Positions 45,570 to 58,266 of a stretch of 64,000 bases of DNA are shown one piece after another. Position numbers and translations under genes: made by a program. Within the stretch, counting starts at the first letter, position 1; the number at the start of each line of letters is the position of its first letter. The notes below the pieces were generated by a model. That model had not been told where the DNA came from. It searched no databases and saw only the letters and a list, made by a program, of their open reading frames with translations. Where the stretch lies: NCBI GenBank assembly GCA_949358305.1, contig CASHSZ010000033.1, positions 95,001-159,000 of the forward strand. The letters are read 5' to 3'. The DNA is from Strigamia acuminata (Eukaryota > Arthropoda > Chilopoda > Geophilomorpha > Linotaeniidae).

Positions 45570-45974
45570 ATGTTAGCGGCGCTAGTCTGGATGTTAATAG
45601 TTCAGCGTGGCCTCGAGTCGAGTAGATGTTGTCATTTCAGACCGTTCCGAGAGACAGTTGTCTTGAATTTGCAGAAACCGTTGGGTTGGAACACAACTTC
45701 CGGGCGAGGTAGTAAGATTTGGTTTAAGTTTCTGTTGTTTGATGTTTTGTTTTTTGTTTTTGTTTTCGCCGTAGGTCCGTCAGAGGACATTTTGCGCTCT
45801 GTGTCCGAGTCTGTCAATGACAGTGCGCCGCAGGACGGTCCAGTGCCTGAAAAGAAATCATCAGCTTCAGTTTGTTCAGCTTCAGCTTCGCATCAGGCAA
45901 AAGAGTTTATTCCTCGATCGACATCAAACTGCCATCATACTTCACTCATGAGACAACCACCGGTTAATAGATAA
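45570..45974 (+). other. Exon-like segment with donor/acceptor pair, unrecognised
   Basis: An open stretch containing a TTTTTGTTTTCGCCGTAG acceptor at about 45774, then GPSEDILRSVSESVNDSAPQ and a Ser-rich run to a stop. Duplicated at 56550-56954. The coding reading after 45774 looks plausible, the part before it less so. No family recognised. Confidence 0.3.
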
Positions 45975-46215
45975 ATATTTGGGGTGTTTGTTGTGGGGTT
46001 TGGTAAGAGTTGGGCCGAATTTGAACCGAAAAAAAGTGGCATAAATTGAAAAAAGTGAATTTTGGTAAGAAAGAAAAACAAAAATTGGTTTTTTTTCCCG
46101 AAAAAAGAACAAATATCGCATTTTTTGGTTTTGAAAAATTTTAATACTGTATTTCTCCGCTTTACATGGGATTAACAAATTTTGATTTTTGTTTGTTTTA
46201 ATTTTTCTCTGCATT

Positions 46216-46435
46216 CAAGGTAAAAGACGCAGTAAGTGGAGGAAAGAATGACCATGTTGGCGTTAAATCCGGGACAAAACGACCTGTATGTGACCATGTT
46301 CTTAGAGAGAGCAAGCGACTGCACGTATAGTAGGGAAATGATGAAAGCCACGACGGACAGTTGTTTGACGAACAATCACCACTGGTATTTGAAGCAGACT
46401 TTGGATTTCTCCATCAAAGATCGTTTGACGCCTCG
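46216..46435 (+). pseudogene. MIF4G-like and ELP1 fragments fused in one frame
   Basis: 46216-46372 reads MTMLALNPGQNDLYVTMFLE and on to MMKATTD. Then, directly in frame, 46373-46435 reads NHHWYLKQTLDFSIKDRL, the ELP1 propeller segment. At 22828 and 23880 the same two pieces are 870 bp apart, so block Y carries a deletion joining them. The frame continues a further 25 codons and stops at 46517. Fused by deletion; not thought to be functional. Confidence 0.5.
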
Positions 46436-46929
46436 ACGCTCTACTAAAAAACCACGTTCCTGGCTGTCGCAACCAAATCAGCTGCTGCCTGTGCGGGTGT
46501 GTTGCCATCATATATAATTTGGTTCAAGCACGTTTTTTCCCTTTTTGGGCTCAATTTTTACCCATTTGCGACTTTTTTCAGGGGCAGGGAATCTGTATGG
46601 CAACTCAAAAAAGCTGCTGATTCATTTCATTTCATTGTTTAAAACTAATTAATAATTATTTTATTTTATTTTCTAGCCAAACTGTGACGGAGGTATTTCA
46701 GCCGAGAAACTTGGAGTTTTGTGTAATTGGCATGAATAGTCCCAAACATTTTGTTGAGTTTCGTTGCATTTTGTTGAGTTTCTTTGGTATTCTGCTGGAA
46801 TTTTGAGGATTTTATTAAATTTGGGGTGTTTTAAATCGTGGGAAATGCGATGACCTACATCGGCGTCAACGTCGAATGAATATCACTGCATCACGCGGGA
46901 AGTGCCGCTGTTTTCCGACGATTTCGGCG

Positions 46930-47030
46930 CGGGCAGATTCGTTTGCTATGTGTGGTGACGAACCGCAGCATTGATTCGGCTGATGTTGACGACGCTCTCG
47001 TCGCCGTCATCGACTCCAGTGCGTTAAAAT
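46930..47030 (+). pseudogene. ELP1: ELP1 fragment (TNRS..VAVID)
   Basis: Reads TNRSIDSADVDDALVAVIDS, the ELP1 segment seen in weaker form at 23211. Followed by T-rich DNA and an acceptor-like TTTCTCGCAG at 47071, as if exon-intron structure is retained. Copy in Y2 at about 57909-58009. Confidence 0.6.
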
Positions 47031-47290
47031 GTTTGTTTTGTTTCTTGATCTCTTTTTTTTTTGTTTCTCGCAGATAAATTATTGGCAACGCCGTCCCGTC
47101 CAATGATAGTTGCGCCGACAAACGGATGGTCGTTGTGTCAGGAGCGGGTGTAGAAGGTTCGTTGGCCGCGGCTCGGGAGGATTCAATTGCCGACTCGCTT
47201 CACGTCGCGTTGCGGCTGTTTACGTGTAAGATCGATCTACTGTATATTTCTTTTTTTTTTGTTTATCAGTTGGATGAATCTCTCAATATC

Positions 47291-49055
47291 AATATTTATA
47301 ATATAGTCGGCGGATTTGGGGGTGAGAGATGGGCAAATGACAGGCGGCAAATCCGCTGCTCGCTGCTGGTTGGTTGCGGAAGAGCGTTTCCGGGCCAACT
47401 GGATTTGTTTTTTTAGTAGGGTTAACATTTTTGCAGGCAAAGCACAGCTTTTTGGTTGTTTCTGGATTCCGCCCAACTGGACAAGAAGGCATTTCCTTTG
47501 GAAAGGCATTTATTTCTGTTTTCAGGACGGCAATTTTGGAAAGCCTTCCCTTATTATTTCCTCATTATTTCCTCATTTCTGTTTCCAAGACGGTATTTCT
47601 TGGCTTTGGGTAGGCATTTTCTCATTATTTCCTCATTATTTCCTCATTATTTCCTCATTATTTCCTCATTATTTCCTCATTATTTCCTCATTTCTGTTTC
47701 CAAGACGGTATTTCTTGGCTTTGGGTAGGCATTTTCTCATTATTTCCTCATTATTTCCTCATTATTTCCACATTATTTTCTCATTATTTCCTCATTATTT
47801 CCTCATTATTTCTGTTTCTGTTGGTAGCCCCAACTTTGCCACCGCCATTGGCGGGGAGGGGGAGGGGGGAGAGGGGGCGGGGAGGGGAGGGGGGGGAGAG
47901 GGGGCGGGGAGGGGAGGGGGGAGAGGGGGCGGGGAGGGGAGGGGGGAGAGGGGGGCGGGGAGGGGAGGGGGAGGGAGAGGGGGCGGGACATCGTAGATGA
48001 TGAACGGAATATTTTGAAATTTGATTTGGACGTTTTTGTTTTCGGTTTTTTTTTTTCTTTTAATTTTTGATGTCTTTATTCATTTTTCTTTTATTTTCCA
48101 GGCATCTTTGACCGACCAAAGGCCCGTGGACGACCCCCGACTGCGGTATAGCCACACAGGACATTGTAGAAGGTAAATTGTTTTTTTTTAAAATTTGTTT
48201 TTGACGTTTTTTTTCATTTTTCATCTTTTTTTTTCAGTTTTTATTCATTTTCGTTTCATTTTCCATCATCTAATGATACAGTATGCCCTGATGGACAGAT
48301 ATATTTGCATGGAAAATGCAAAACTTTACCTTTGAATTAATTGATTATTTATTTTTTTTATTAATTTTATCAATTAAAATTGTTTTGGCAGTGTCTTGTT
48401 CTGCAGGAAAGTTTTTTGATTTGGATAAAAACCAGTGCAGTCAGTGCCCATCAGGGACTTATTAGGATCTGGAAACTTTTATCTGAGGTCAGATGTCAGA
48501 CTCAGTCATGTATTTAGGTTTCAGATTCACCTATATCTAGCACACTGCACGAACTAATGATCAAGTCTGAATTGTATTTCACTATAGATCCACCAACCGA
48601 GTGGAGGCAGTGCTTTTGACAATGTACAATCAATAAACTTTGTGTTTTTTTGCTGCATGCCACCGAGTGTTGACAGTGCTTTTGAAAATGTGGAGTAAAT
48701 ATTGATATTCGTGATAAAGTGACCATGACATTTCTACTGCAAGCAGACACAGTTACTAATCAACATTCAAGGATGTTAATATTTTATTAATATATTTCTT
48801 TTCACAAAATCAATTCACAACATGATTGAAATTGTTGCCAATTTTCAACAGTGTGTTTCGGAAATTATGTTTGGATTCTTATTTGTCTGACATCTAGTGG
48901 CGAGTAAACGAATTAAACGATTCGGTCTTTCGGGTTTCTTAAGGATTTCCCGGCTCGTCAACGGAACCACAGGCAAAGCTTAATGTGTTTAACCTAATTT
49001 GTTTTAAAATAAAACAATTTTTATAATAATTTTTAAGTTACTAATTCTTTTTCAG

Positions 49056-49096
<41 letters not shown>

Positions 49097-51250
49097 GTGG
49101 CATTTCATGTTTGAAGTGGCTTTTTTGTTTAATTTTTAATGATAGTGGCTTATTTTTTTGTTGTTTTTATAGGTAGGAATGGCGGGTGGATACGTCTTCA
49201 GAGTTGAAGGCTCTAGTGAACGATAAGTATTTCTTTTTTTTTTTCTTTATTTTTTTGACAAGGAATCGGTTCTTTGTGTTTTTTTCTTATCATTCTAGGT
49301 TCTTGTCCTCCTAGGCCTGTGAGTGCCCCATATTTACAGTAAGGTGAGTGTGAATTAAGGAAGGTTGGTTTGGTTTAAAGTTTGTTTAATGCATTTCTTT
49401 TGTTTTTGTTTTTCTTTTGTTTTATCGATATCGCGGCTATCGCCGCGAAATCAGTAGCCAGTGGTTGTTTTTTTTTTTTTTTGTTTTTTTTTATTCAGGC
49501 AAGGTAGGTTTGTTTAATAATTCGAATTTTATTTGCATTTTGCATTAATGCTTTTTTGTATGATTTTTGCACGATTTTTGCACCATTTTTAATTTCCTTT
49601 CTCTGTTTTTCAGGTGTTTTTCGTCTTAAGCGGCCCTCAGACCTCGCTCTTGGTTCCATATGGTTCTGAGGAGTGATAGATTAATATGTAAGAATTTTTG
49701 CCAGGGCTGGAGTGGGTACAGAAAGGTTTTTAAATTAATTATTTTATGAACGTTGGGAAATTGCGTGTATTTCGGCAATTTTCTTATTTTTCTTTTGTTT
49801 TTCTAGGTGTTTTTGGCTGCGGACAGTCGTGGTCTGCACTAAGGCCATGCAGGACATCAAGGTAAGCAGGTTTTTTTGGGTGATTTATTTTGGATGATGT
49901 TTGGTGCAGTCACCCGTTTTTCTTTTATTCTTTTTGTCAATTTTGTCAATTTTGGATGTGTTTGTGTCAATTGTAGATGCGATTTAGTGCAAAAATTGTG
50001 TTAAAATATTGATTTTAACACAATTTATCGGCAAATTGTGATTAAAAATGCAATTTTCGTTTGTTTTTGTGGGAATTTAAGGAAGAAATGTGTTTTAAAA
50101 TGACATTTTATTATTATTATTATGAAATTGGCACAAAATCAAATGAAAAAAGCATTTCAAAACACACTAGTTTTGCTTCTAATGAAACTGTCAGACAGAG
50201 ATTTGTAGGAAATTTCTTTGGGAATAATTCCCATTATACAGCAAAACCAATGAAAAGTGCCTGCAGAACTAATAATCGTTTTGGGTTGCTATTTCGGCGT
50301 GCGAATGAGCTCGGTGGATCGATTAGACCACCAACTTAATGAATCACACCAACAGTATACCGCAAAACCAATGAAAAGTGCCTGCAGAACTAATAATCGT
50401 TTTGGGTTGCTATTTCGGCGTGCGAATGAGCTCGGTGGATCGATTAGACCACCAACTTAATGAATCACACCAACAGTATACCGCAAAACCAATGAAAAGT
50501 GCCTGCAGAACTAATAATCGTTTTGGGTTGCTATTTCGGCGTGCGAATGAGCTCGGTGGATCGATTAGACCACCAACTTAATGAATCACACCAACAGTAT
50601 ACCGCAAAACCAATGAAAAGTGCCTGCAGAACTAATAATCGTTTTGGGTTGCTATTTCGGCGTGCGAATGAGCTCGGTGGATCGATTAGACCACCAACTT
50701 AATGAATCACACCAACAGTATACCGCAAAACCAATGAAAAGTGCCTGCAGAACTAATAATCGTTTTGGGTTGCTATTTCGGCGTGCGAATGAGCTCGGTG
50801 GATCGATTAGACCACCAACTTAATGAATCACACCAACAGTATACCGCAAAACCAATGAAAAGTGCCTGCAGAACTAATAATCGTTTTGGGTTGCTATTTC
50901 GGCGTGCGAATGAGCTCGGTGGATCGATTAGACCACCAACTTAATGAATCACACCAACAGTATACCGCAAAACCAATGAAAAGTGCCTGCAGAACTAATA
51001 ATCGTTTTGGGTTGCTATTTCGGCGTGCGAATGAGCTCGGTGGATCGATTAGACCACCAACTTAATGAATCACACCAACAGTATACCGCAAAACCAATGA
51101 AAAGTGCCTGCAGAACTAATAATCGTTTTGGGTTGCTATTTCGGCGTGCGAATGAGCTCGGTGGATCGATTAGACCACCAACTTAATGAATCACACCAAC
51201 AGTATACCGCAAAACCAATGAAAAGTGCCTGCAGAACTAATAATCGTTTT
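47291..51250 (+). repeat. Segmental block X, copy 2
   Basis: Begins at AATATTTATAATATAG, equivalent to 27423 in copy 1, directly after the end of block Y1. Lacks the two segments unique to copy 1. Holds the 11-bp minisatellite (47552-47812), G-rich tract (47851-47990), mini-exon (about 48102-48172), ELAPOR-like pseudoexon (48391-48464), CAGG repeat (49055-49095), DRE motif (49423) and the 121-bp array. Confidence 0.95.
50236..51250. repeat. 121-bp tandem array, copy 2 (about 8.4 units)
   Basis: Same unit as 30736-31670 and even more uniform. It ends at AATAATCGTTTTG and is followed directly by the TTTCTTTCTAG tract of the first 166-bp cassette. Confidence 0.96.
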
Positions 51251-51730
51251 GCGTTTTTCTTTTCTTTCTAGGTATTCAAGACCAGCCAAGGACCACTGGA
51301 TGGGTCCCGGACTCAATTAGACCACCCTGGACATCAGAAAAGGTAAGAAGGAATTTTTTGAAATTCGTTTTTATGCATTTTTCCCAGCTTTTCTTTCAAA
51401 TTTTAATGTTTTTTCAACGTTTTTCTTTTCTTTCTAGGTATTCAAGACCAGCCAAGGACCACTGGATGGGTCCCGGACTCAATTAGACCACCCTGGACAT
51501 CAGAAAAGGTAAGAAGGAATTTTTTGAAATTCGTTTTTATGCATTTTTCCCAGTTTTTCTTTCAAATTTTAATGGTTTTTCAACGTTTTTCTTTTCTTTC
51601 TAGGTATTCAAGACCAGCCAAGGACCACTGGATGGGTCCCGGACTCAATTAGACCACCCTGGACATCAGAAAAGGTAAGAAGGAATTTTTTGAAATTCGT
51701 TTTTATGCATTTTTCCCAGTTTTTTTTTGT
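51251..51730 (+). repeat. Three tandem 166-bp mini-exon cassettes
   Basis: Each has TTTCTTTTCTTTCTAG, a 71-nt segment (starts at 51271, 51437, 51603) and AAAAG/GTAAGAAGG. The segment reads KTSQGPLDGSRTQLDHPGHQ in an open frame. Splice-like signals are retained in all three copies while the intervening DNA shows a few T-run changes. Confidence 0.85.
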
Positions 51731-52640
51731 TGATAATTTTTCATGATTTTTGCCGATTTTTAATGCGAGTTTTGATTTTTTTATTTTTCCTAGGCATTTG
51801 AGCTTGCCCAAACGGCCGTGTACGGCCGTGTACTGCACGTGTGACGTCATCATGGTGAGTATGGTTGCTTGGGGATTTTTTTGTTGATAATTTTTCATGA
51901 TTTTTGCCGATTTTTAATGCGAGTTTTGATTTTTTTATTTTTCCTAGGCATTTGAGCTTGCCCAAACGGCCGTACGGCCGTGTACTGCACGTGTGACGTC
52001 ATCATGGTGAGTATGGTTGCTTGGGGATTTTTTTGTTGATAATTTTTCATGATTTTTGCCGATTTTTAATGCGAGTTTTGATTTTTTTATTTTTCCTAGG
52101 CATTTGAGCTTGCCCAAACGGCCGTGTACGGCCGTGTACTGCACGTGTGACGTCATCATGGTGAGTATGGTTGCTTGGGGATTTTTTTGTTGATAATTTT
52201 TCATGATTTTTGCCGATTTTTAATGCGAGTTTTGATTTTTTTATTTTTCCTAGGCATTTGAGCTTGCCCAAACGGCCGTGTACGGCCGTGTACTGCACGT
52301 GTGACGTCATCATGGTGAGTATGGTTGCTTGGGGGTTTTTTTGTTGATAATTTTTCATGATTTTTGCCGATTTTTAATGCGAGTTTTGATTTTTTTATTT
52401 TTCCTAGGCATTTGAGCTTGCCCAAACGGCCGTGTACGGCCGTGTACTGCACGTGTGACGTCATCATGGTGAGTATGGTTGCTTGGGGGTTTTTTTGTTG
52501 ATAATTTTTCATGATTTTTGCCGATTTTTAATGCGAGTTTTGATTTTTTTATTTTTCCTAGGCATTTGAGCTTGCCCAAACTGCCGTGTACGGTTGTGTA
52601 CTGCACGTGTGACGTCATCATGGTGAGTATGGTTGCTTGG
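51731..52640 (+). repeat. Six tandem mini-exon cassettes, 152-154-bp period
   Basis: TTTTTATTTTTCCTAG precedes GCATTTGAGCTTGCCCAAAC at 51793, 51947, 52099, 52253, 52407 and 52561; each ends CATCATG/GTGAGTATGG. The segment resembles the 28096 cassette at its start but has no sustained frame. Each unit contains CACGTGTGACGTCA (first at 51836-51849), i.e. an E-box joined to a CRE. Confidence 0.88.
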
Positions 52641-52992
52641 GTTGGAGAAACATGTTCCTCATTCTTCAGCAATAAATTATAAAATTCTGGAGAAAATTAT
52701 TTTTTATTATTAAGAACTAAGTTTGTTATTCTTAAGAAACATATTTCTTATTCTTAAGTAACATATTTCTTATTCTTAAGTAACATATTTCTTATTCTTA
52801 AGAAACATATTTCTTATTCTTAAGTAACATATTTCTTATTCTTAAGTAACATTTCTTTTTCTGGAAAAACATATTTCTTCATTCTTAGGACTTTTTTTTT
52901 ATTCTGGAGAAATAGAGATTTATCTTATACTTAAGAGTAACTGCACCATTACACTCGGGAATAACGGCTTTGTTAGGCCTAACTTTAACTTC
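52641..52992. repeat. 22-bp minisatellite (ATATTTCTTATTCTTAAGTAAC)
   Basis: About five units at 52737-52850, degrading on both sides. 52930-52992 is unique and ends ..AACTTC directly before block Y2. Confidence 0.85.
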
Positions 52993-55900
52993 GGTTAGGT
53001 GCAAAAACATTTTTTTTTGTTTTTTGGCGCTTTTTTCGATCAAGGAATACATTTTTGGGTGCCAAAGTGCTCTTTCGGGAAGGGAAGGGCTTTTTTTCCC
53101 TCATTGAAAAAGGCACAAACAGTTTAACTTGCTGGGAAATCCATTTGTGCGAGCAAAAGGTGCACAGTTTGCACCGTTGCCCAGATATAAGTGAAAACGG
53201 CTTATATCTGGACAACAGTGTGAATTCAGCCAAATTCGGCTGCCAAAAAGGATTCCTGGGCCCATTTTCGACTGGTTCGACTCTCAGGGCCCAGTGGTCA
53301 TTTGTGTGCTAATGTTTTTACAAAAATTCAAGTGTAATTTATTCCAGTGAAATCAGGTGTTAAATAACAACTTAATGCCACTTCAAAGTGCCCTTCGAAT
53401 GATTTCAATCAAAGAAAAAATTTTATTTCACATATTTTTTTCTTCCTTTGGCAGAAAACACAAAAAAGCTGCTTTTGTCGTCGCCAGCAGATGGCGCTCA
53501 TTAAAACAGTGCCGTCTAGTGCCAGAGCTGTTTTAATTAGTACCATGGGCGCCTATAGATTGGTCGGGCCACTACGGCCATTGGAATGTGTTTAAAAAAA
53601 AACGGTTTAAGCCGTTCTGGGTTAAATTTGGCACTCTTTCCACTAGCGCAAACAGCTAAAGTGCCGGATGAACACTTTGCTCTTTTTGACTGGAAAATTA
53701 AGGGTTTTGTGGCCCAAAATTTTGGAAAAAGGATTTGGATGGAAAAAAAGAAAACTAGAGACAATTTCACCCCTGGAACCTTTTTTGCAGCGATGAGCAT
53801 TTGACTGGTGACCGGCTACACTGGAGACAAATTCACTACTGGAAAATCTGGATTAGTTGCGCAACAAAACGCTCACTTCTGTTTTTTTTCCGCAAATTCA
53901 AGTCCATTTTTCATCAACTGGGTGGAAATTTGGGGCAAAAATGCATTTATTTATTATTATTTATTTATTTATTTATTTATTTATTCACCAGGGGTAAATG
54001 GCGATTTATGTCTCAAAACGGAATTTTGGTTTCAGATTTTACGCTGAAATAGCCGGGGTCTAGAAATTATCGTGTAATTTGTTGGAAAAAAGCTGGTTTT
54101 CTGTTTTAAAAAGCTTGGAGTCATCACCAAAAGTGTTTATCTGACGGCAGGATGGCAGCCAATGTCGAAAACGGCAAACCACCCCGTTTGGATAATTGGT
54201 CTACTTTCCAATTACAACGATGAGGGGGGTGGACTTCAATGTCTGCATTAGGGCCATTGGCCTCCAAGGGACTTAAAATCTCAGGGCCCAGTGGTCATTT
54301 GTGTGCTAATGTTTTTTTTATTGTAGAAATTTGATTTACAATTAGGGGTTTCAAAAAAGATACGCTGGCGCCTTCCAGCACTGCAGAATATATTTATTTT
54401 GAACCAAAAGCCGAATTGGGCTTTAATTTGCTTATTTCCGGGGGAAAGTTTTGGTGCATAAATATAGCTAGTTCTGTCACTGCCGCCAGATGGCAGCTCC
54501 GTTAGCGGCAGAGCTCTGTCTTCGCCGCTTTGCAGACAACAATGTATCATATTGTATCGTGTACCTGGGTTTTGGTGTCTGGCTTTTGTGAAAGCTTGGA
54601 GCTTGGCAGGATGGCAGCCATTGTCGGCCATGGCATATTACCCCGTTTTGGGTTGTTTTGTCTTTTGGGAAAAATGAATTAACAAACCAATAGCAGTTGA
54701 TTTATTTATTTATTTATTGTTTTTTTTAATCAATTACTTTGTTTTCTTAGTCTAATATGGAAATGCAAAATGAAATTCATTTTATGTGCAGACAATATGC
54801 ACAAAAAATTTCATTTTTGGCGAAATACAAATATGCGAAATAAAAAAATTTATTCAAGTGAAATCAGGTGTTAAATAACAACTTAATGCCATTTCAAAGT
54901 GTTCTGGATGTAAATTAATTGTAATTCGTCACCACAATTCAATTTTTCTGTTTTTTTCATTGTTTATTTGTGTTTTTCTTAAAACTTTTTCCAGACACTA
55001 ATTTAGTGACTTCGCCTGGTGTCTGTTTTGGGCGGAATCCTCAGTTCATCGAACGCAAGAATACGTACACAATATGTGTCTTAAAAAAAAGAAAAAAATT
55101 GATACGTTTTTTCCGGGTAAATGGCGGTTCACGCATTTGTTTACCGTTTTTGGCCAAACATGCAATTTAAGCCAATTACGGCTTTTTATTCAATATAAAT
55201 ATATTCTATGCATTTATGCATTTATCCGGGGTCTACTGCATTTCCATGTTTACTTGTTTCACACCTGATTTCACGCAAAGAAATTTTTTTATTTCACATA
55301 TTTTTTTCTTTCTTTGGCAGAAAACAAAAAAAAAGCTGGTTTGGACGGTGACAACAGATGGTGCTGATTGAAACAGCGCCGTTTAGTGACGGAGTTGTTT
55401 AAATTCCACTTTTGATTCCACTTTGGAATCAACAATAAGTTGTTCATACTAAGCCTTGTTTTTTTCCGGCTGATATATTATATCACAGCAGACACCCTGC
55501 ACAAGCACCTTCAAATTTGGTTTCTGCAGACAAGCAAGTGGTGTTTTTTCCTAGGGGACGCTGGAACAGAGCTCATTCCAGTGTCCTCGACTGTGCTTGC
55601 GTGCACGCCCGCCGAAATCGAATTTGCAGGTGCCTGTGTTTAAGCCTAATCGGTATTGTGTGCGGGCGTGGGTCGGATCGAGTTTTTTTCCCTGTTTTTC
55701 AGGTGGATTTATATCTGTAATTTTTCGCAGAAGTAGTTTGTTTCCTACTGACTTAATGTTATTCATGATTATGCCAGCAGAAAAAACAATTTGGACAGGT
55801 AATGTTGTTTGCATGCCATTTTATAGTTGGTTGTTTTTTTTTTTTTTTTTTAATATGTGAATAATGATTTGTTCGTTCAGTTTCTTCTTTGTTCTCAGCT

Positions 55901-58266
55901 GTGAACAGCCGTTGTGGTCAAAGTGAGAGGAGCACGCGTTTCGCCGTTGTTGTGCCGACTGTGGGAATTAATCTGGATCCGCCAAGTTCGCTCTTTGCCC
56001 CTGCGAGGTGATTGTTTCACATTTCCTCCTCCATGCACAGTGATGGCCTGGCTGTGTATTGTCGGCAGAAGTGTGTAACAATTTCCGTGCAGGGGAAGTG
56101 GCGGTGTTTCCCGACGATTTGGGCGATTTTTACTCATTTGCGACTTTTTTAAGGAGGCGGGGGGGGCTTCCCTGCCTGTCGCGAATCTGTTTGTCAACTC
56201 CAAATAGCTGCTGAATCAATTCATTTCATTATTTAATTTTATTTTCTAGCCTTTTTTCCCAGCTAGAAATTTAGGGTTTTTATTAAATTTACCTGTCCCG
56301 ACTCGAAGTATTACCTGGAGATATTGTGCATGTCGGCAGGAGTGCGCGCCAACTGAAACGTGTTTGTTTCTTCTCGACCAAGTGCCCGTTTGACAATCGT
56401 TTGAACAAAATAGGTAGCACGAAGTGTTTTCTGAATTAATACAAACCAAACATTGCGCACTTATTCCATCGTGTCTGTTTCAACAAACAGTGTTGAAGAT
56501 GTCTCCGGATTGGCGTTTTTTCCCAATTTAAAATACGTAGAACGAATGTATGTTAGCGGCGCTAGTCTGGATGTTAATAGTTCAGCGTGGCCTCGAGTCG
56601 AGTAGATGTTGTCATTTCAGACCGTTCCGAGAGACAGTTGTCTTGAATTTGCAGAAACCGTTGGGTTGGAACACAACTTCCGGGCGAGGTAGTAAGATTT
56701 GGTTTAAGTTTCTGTTGTTTGATGTTTTGTTTTTTGTTTTTGTTTTCGCCGTAGGTCCGTCAGAGGACATTTTGCGCTCTGTGTCCGAGTCTGTCAATGA
56801 CAGTGCGCCGCAGGACGGTCCAGTGCCTGAAAAGAAATCATCAGCTTCAGTTTGTTCAGCTTCAGCTTCGCATCAGGCAAAAGAGTTTATTCCTCGATCG
56901 ACATCAAACTGCCATCATACTTCACTCATGAGACAACCACCGGTTAATAGATAAATATTTGGGGTGTTTGTTGTGGGGTTTGGTAAGAGTTGGGCCGAAT
57001 TTGAACCGAAAAAAAGTGGCATAAATTGAAAAAAGTGAATTTTGGTAAGAAAGAAAAACAAAAATTGGTTTTTTTTCCCGAAAAAAGAACAAATATCGCA
57101 TTTTTTGGTTTTGAAAAATTTTAATACTGTATTTCTCCGCTTTACATGGGATTAACAAATTTTGATTTTTGTTTGTTTTAATTTTTCTCTGCATTCAAGG
57201 TAAAAGACGCAGTAAGTGGAGGAAAGAATGACCATGTTGGCGTTAAATCCGGGACAAAACGACCTGTATGTGACCATGTTCTTAGAGAGAGCAAGCGACT
57301 GCACGTATAGTAGGGAAATGATGAAAGCCACGACGGACAGTTGTTTGACGAACAATCACCACTGGTATTTGAAGCAGACTTTGGATTTCTCCATCAAAGA
57401 TCGTTTGACGCCTCGACGCTCTACTAAAAAACCACGTTCCTGGCTGTCGCAACCAAATCAGCTGCTGCCTGTGCGGGTGTGTTGCCATCATATATAATTT
57501 GGTTCAAGCACGTTTTTCCCTTTTTGGGCTCAATTTTTACCCATTTGCGACTTTTTTCAGGGGCAGGGAATCTGTATGGCAACTCAAAAAAGCTGCTGAT
57601 TCATTTCATTTCATTGTTTAAAACTAATTAATAATTATTTTATTTTATTTTCTAGCCAAACTGTGACGGAGGTATTTCAGCCGAGAAACTTGGAGTTTTG
57701 TGTAATTGGCATGAATAGTCCCAAACATTTTGTTGAGTTTCGTTGCATTTTGTTGAGTTTCTTTGGTATTCTGCTGGAATTTTGAGGATTTTATTAAATT
57801 TGGGGTGTTTTAAATCGTGGGAAATGCGATGACCTACATCGGCGTCAACGTCGAATGAATATCACTGCATCACGCGGGAAGTGCCGCTGTTTTCCGACGA
57901 TTTCGGCGCGGGCAGATTCGTTTGCTATGTGTGGTGACGAACCGCAGCATTGATTCGGCTGATGTTGACGACGCTCTCGTCGCCGTCATCGACTCCAGTG
58001 CGTTAAAATGTTTGTTTTGTTTCTTGATCTCTTTTTTTTTTGTTTCTCGCAGATAAATTATTGGCAACGCCGTCCCGTCCAATGATAGTTGCGCCGACAA
58101 ACGGATGGTCGTTGTGTCAGGAGCGGGTGTAGAAGGTTCGTTGGCCGCGGCTCGGGAGGATTCAATTGCCGACTCGCTTCACGTCGCGTTGCGGCTGTTT
58201 ACGTGTAAGATCGATCTACTGTATATTTCTTTTTTTTTTGTTTATCAGTTGGATGAATCTCTCAAT
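52993..58266 (+). repeat. Segmental block Y, copy 2
   Basis: Near-perfect copy of 42012-47287. Begins with a single vestigial GGTTAGG before TGCAAAAACA. Contains the CTCF-like motif (53484-53498), the Ser-rich exon-like segment (56550-56954), the MIF4G/ELP1 fusion (57196-57415) and the ELP1 TNRS fragment (about 57909-58009). Ends CTCTCAAT at 58266, after which the sequence differs from copy 1. Confidence 0.95.

Larger units (their letters stand above)
42012..47287 (+). repeat. Segmental block Y, copy 1 (about 5.28 kb)
   Basis: Matches 52993-58266 almost base for base: the offset changes only from 10981 to 10979, so two single-base indels, and very few substitutions were noticed. Left edge GGTTAGGTGCAAA, right edge GATGAATCTCTCAAT. 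Contains an internal old duplication (AGTGAAATCAGGTGTTAAAT at about 42366 and 43879; TCAGGGCCCAGTGGTCATTT at 42302 and 43300), a TTTA microsatellite (42963-43004) and pseudogene pieces. No intact gene. Confidence 0.95.

Noticed and set aside
51608-52672. Minus-strand Lys-rich frames about 100 codons long across the 154-bp cassettes
   Set aside because: They are created by the reverse of T-rich tracts and the repeat period; the splice-like signals are on the plus strand.
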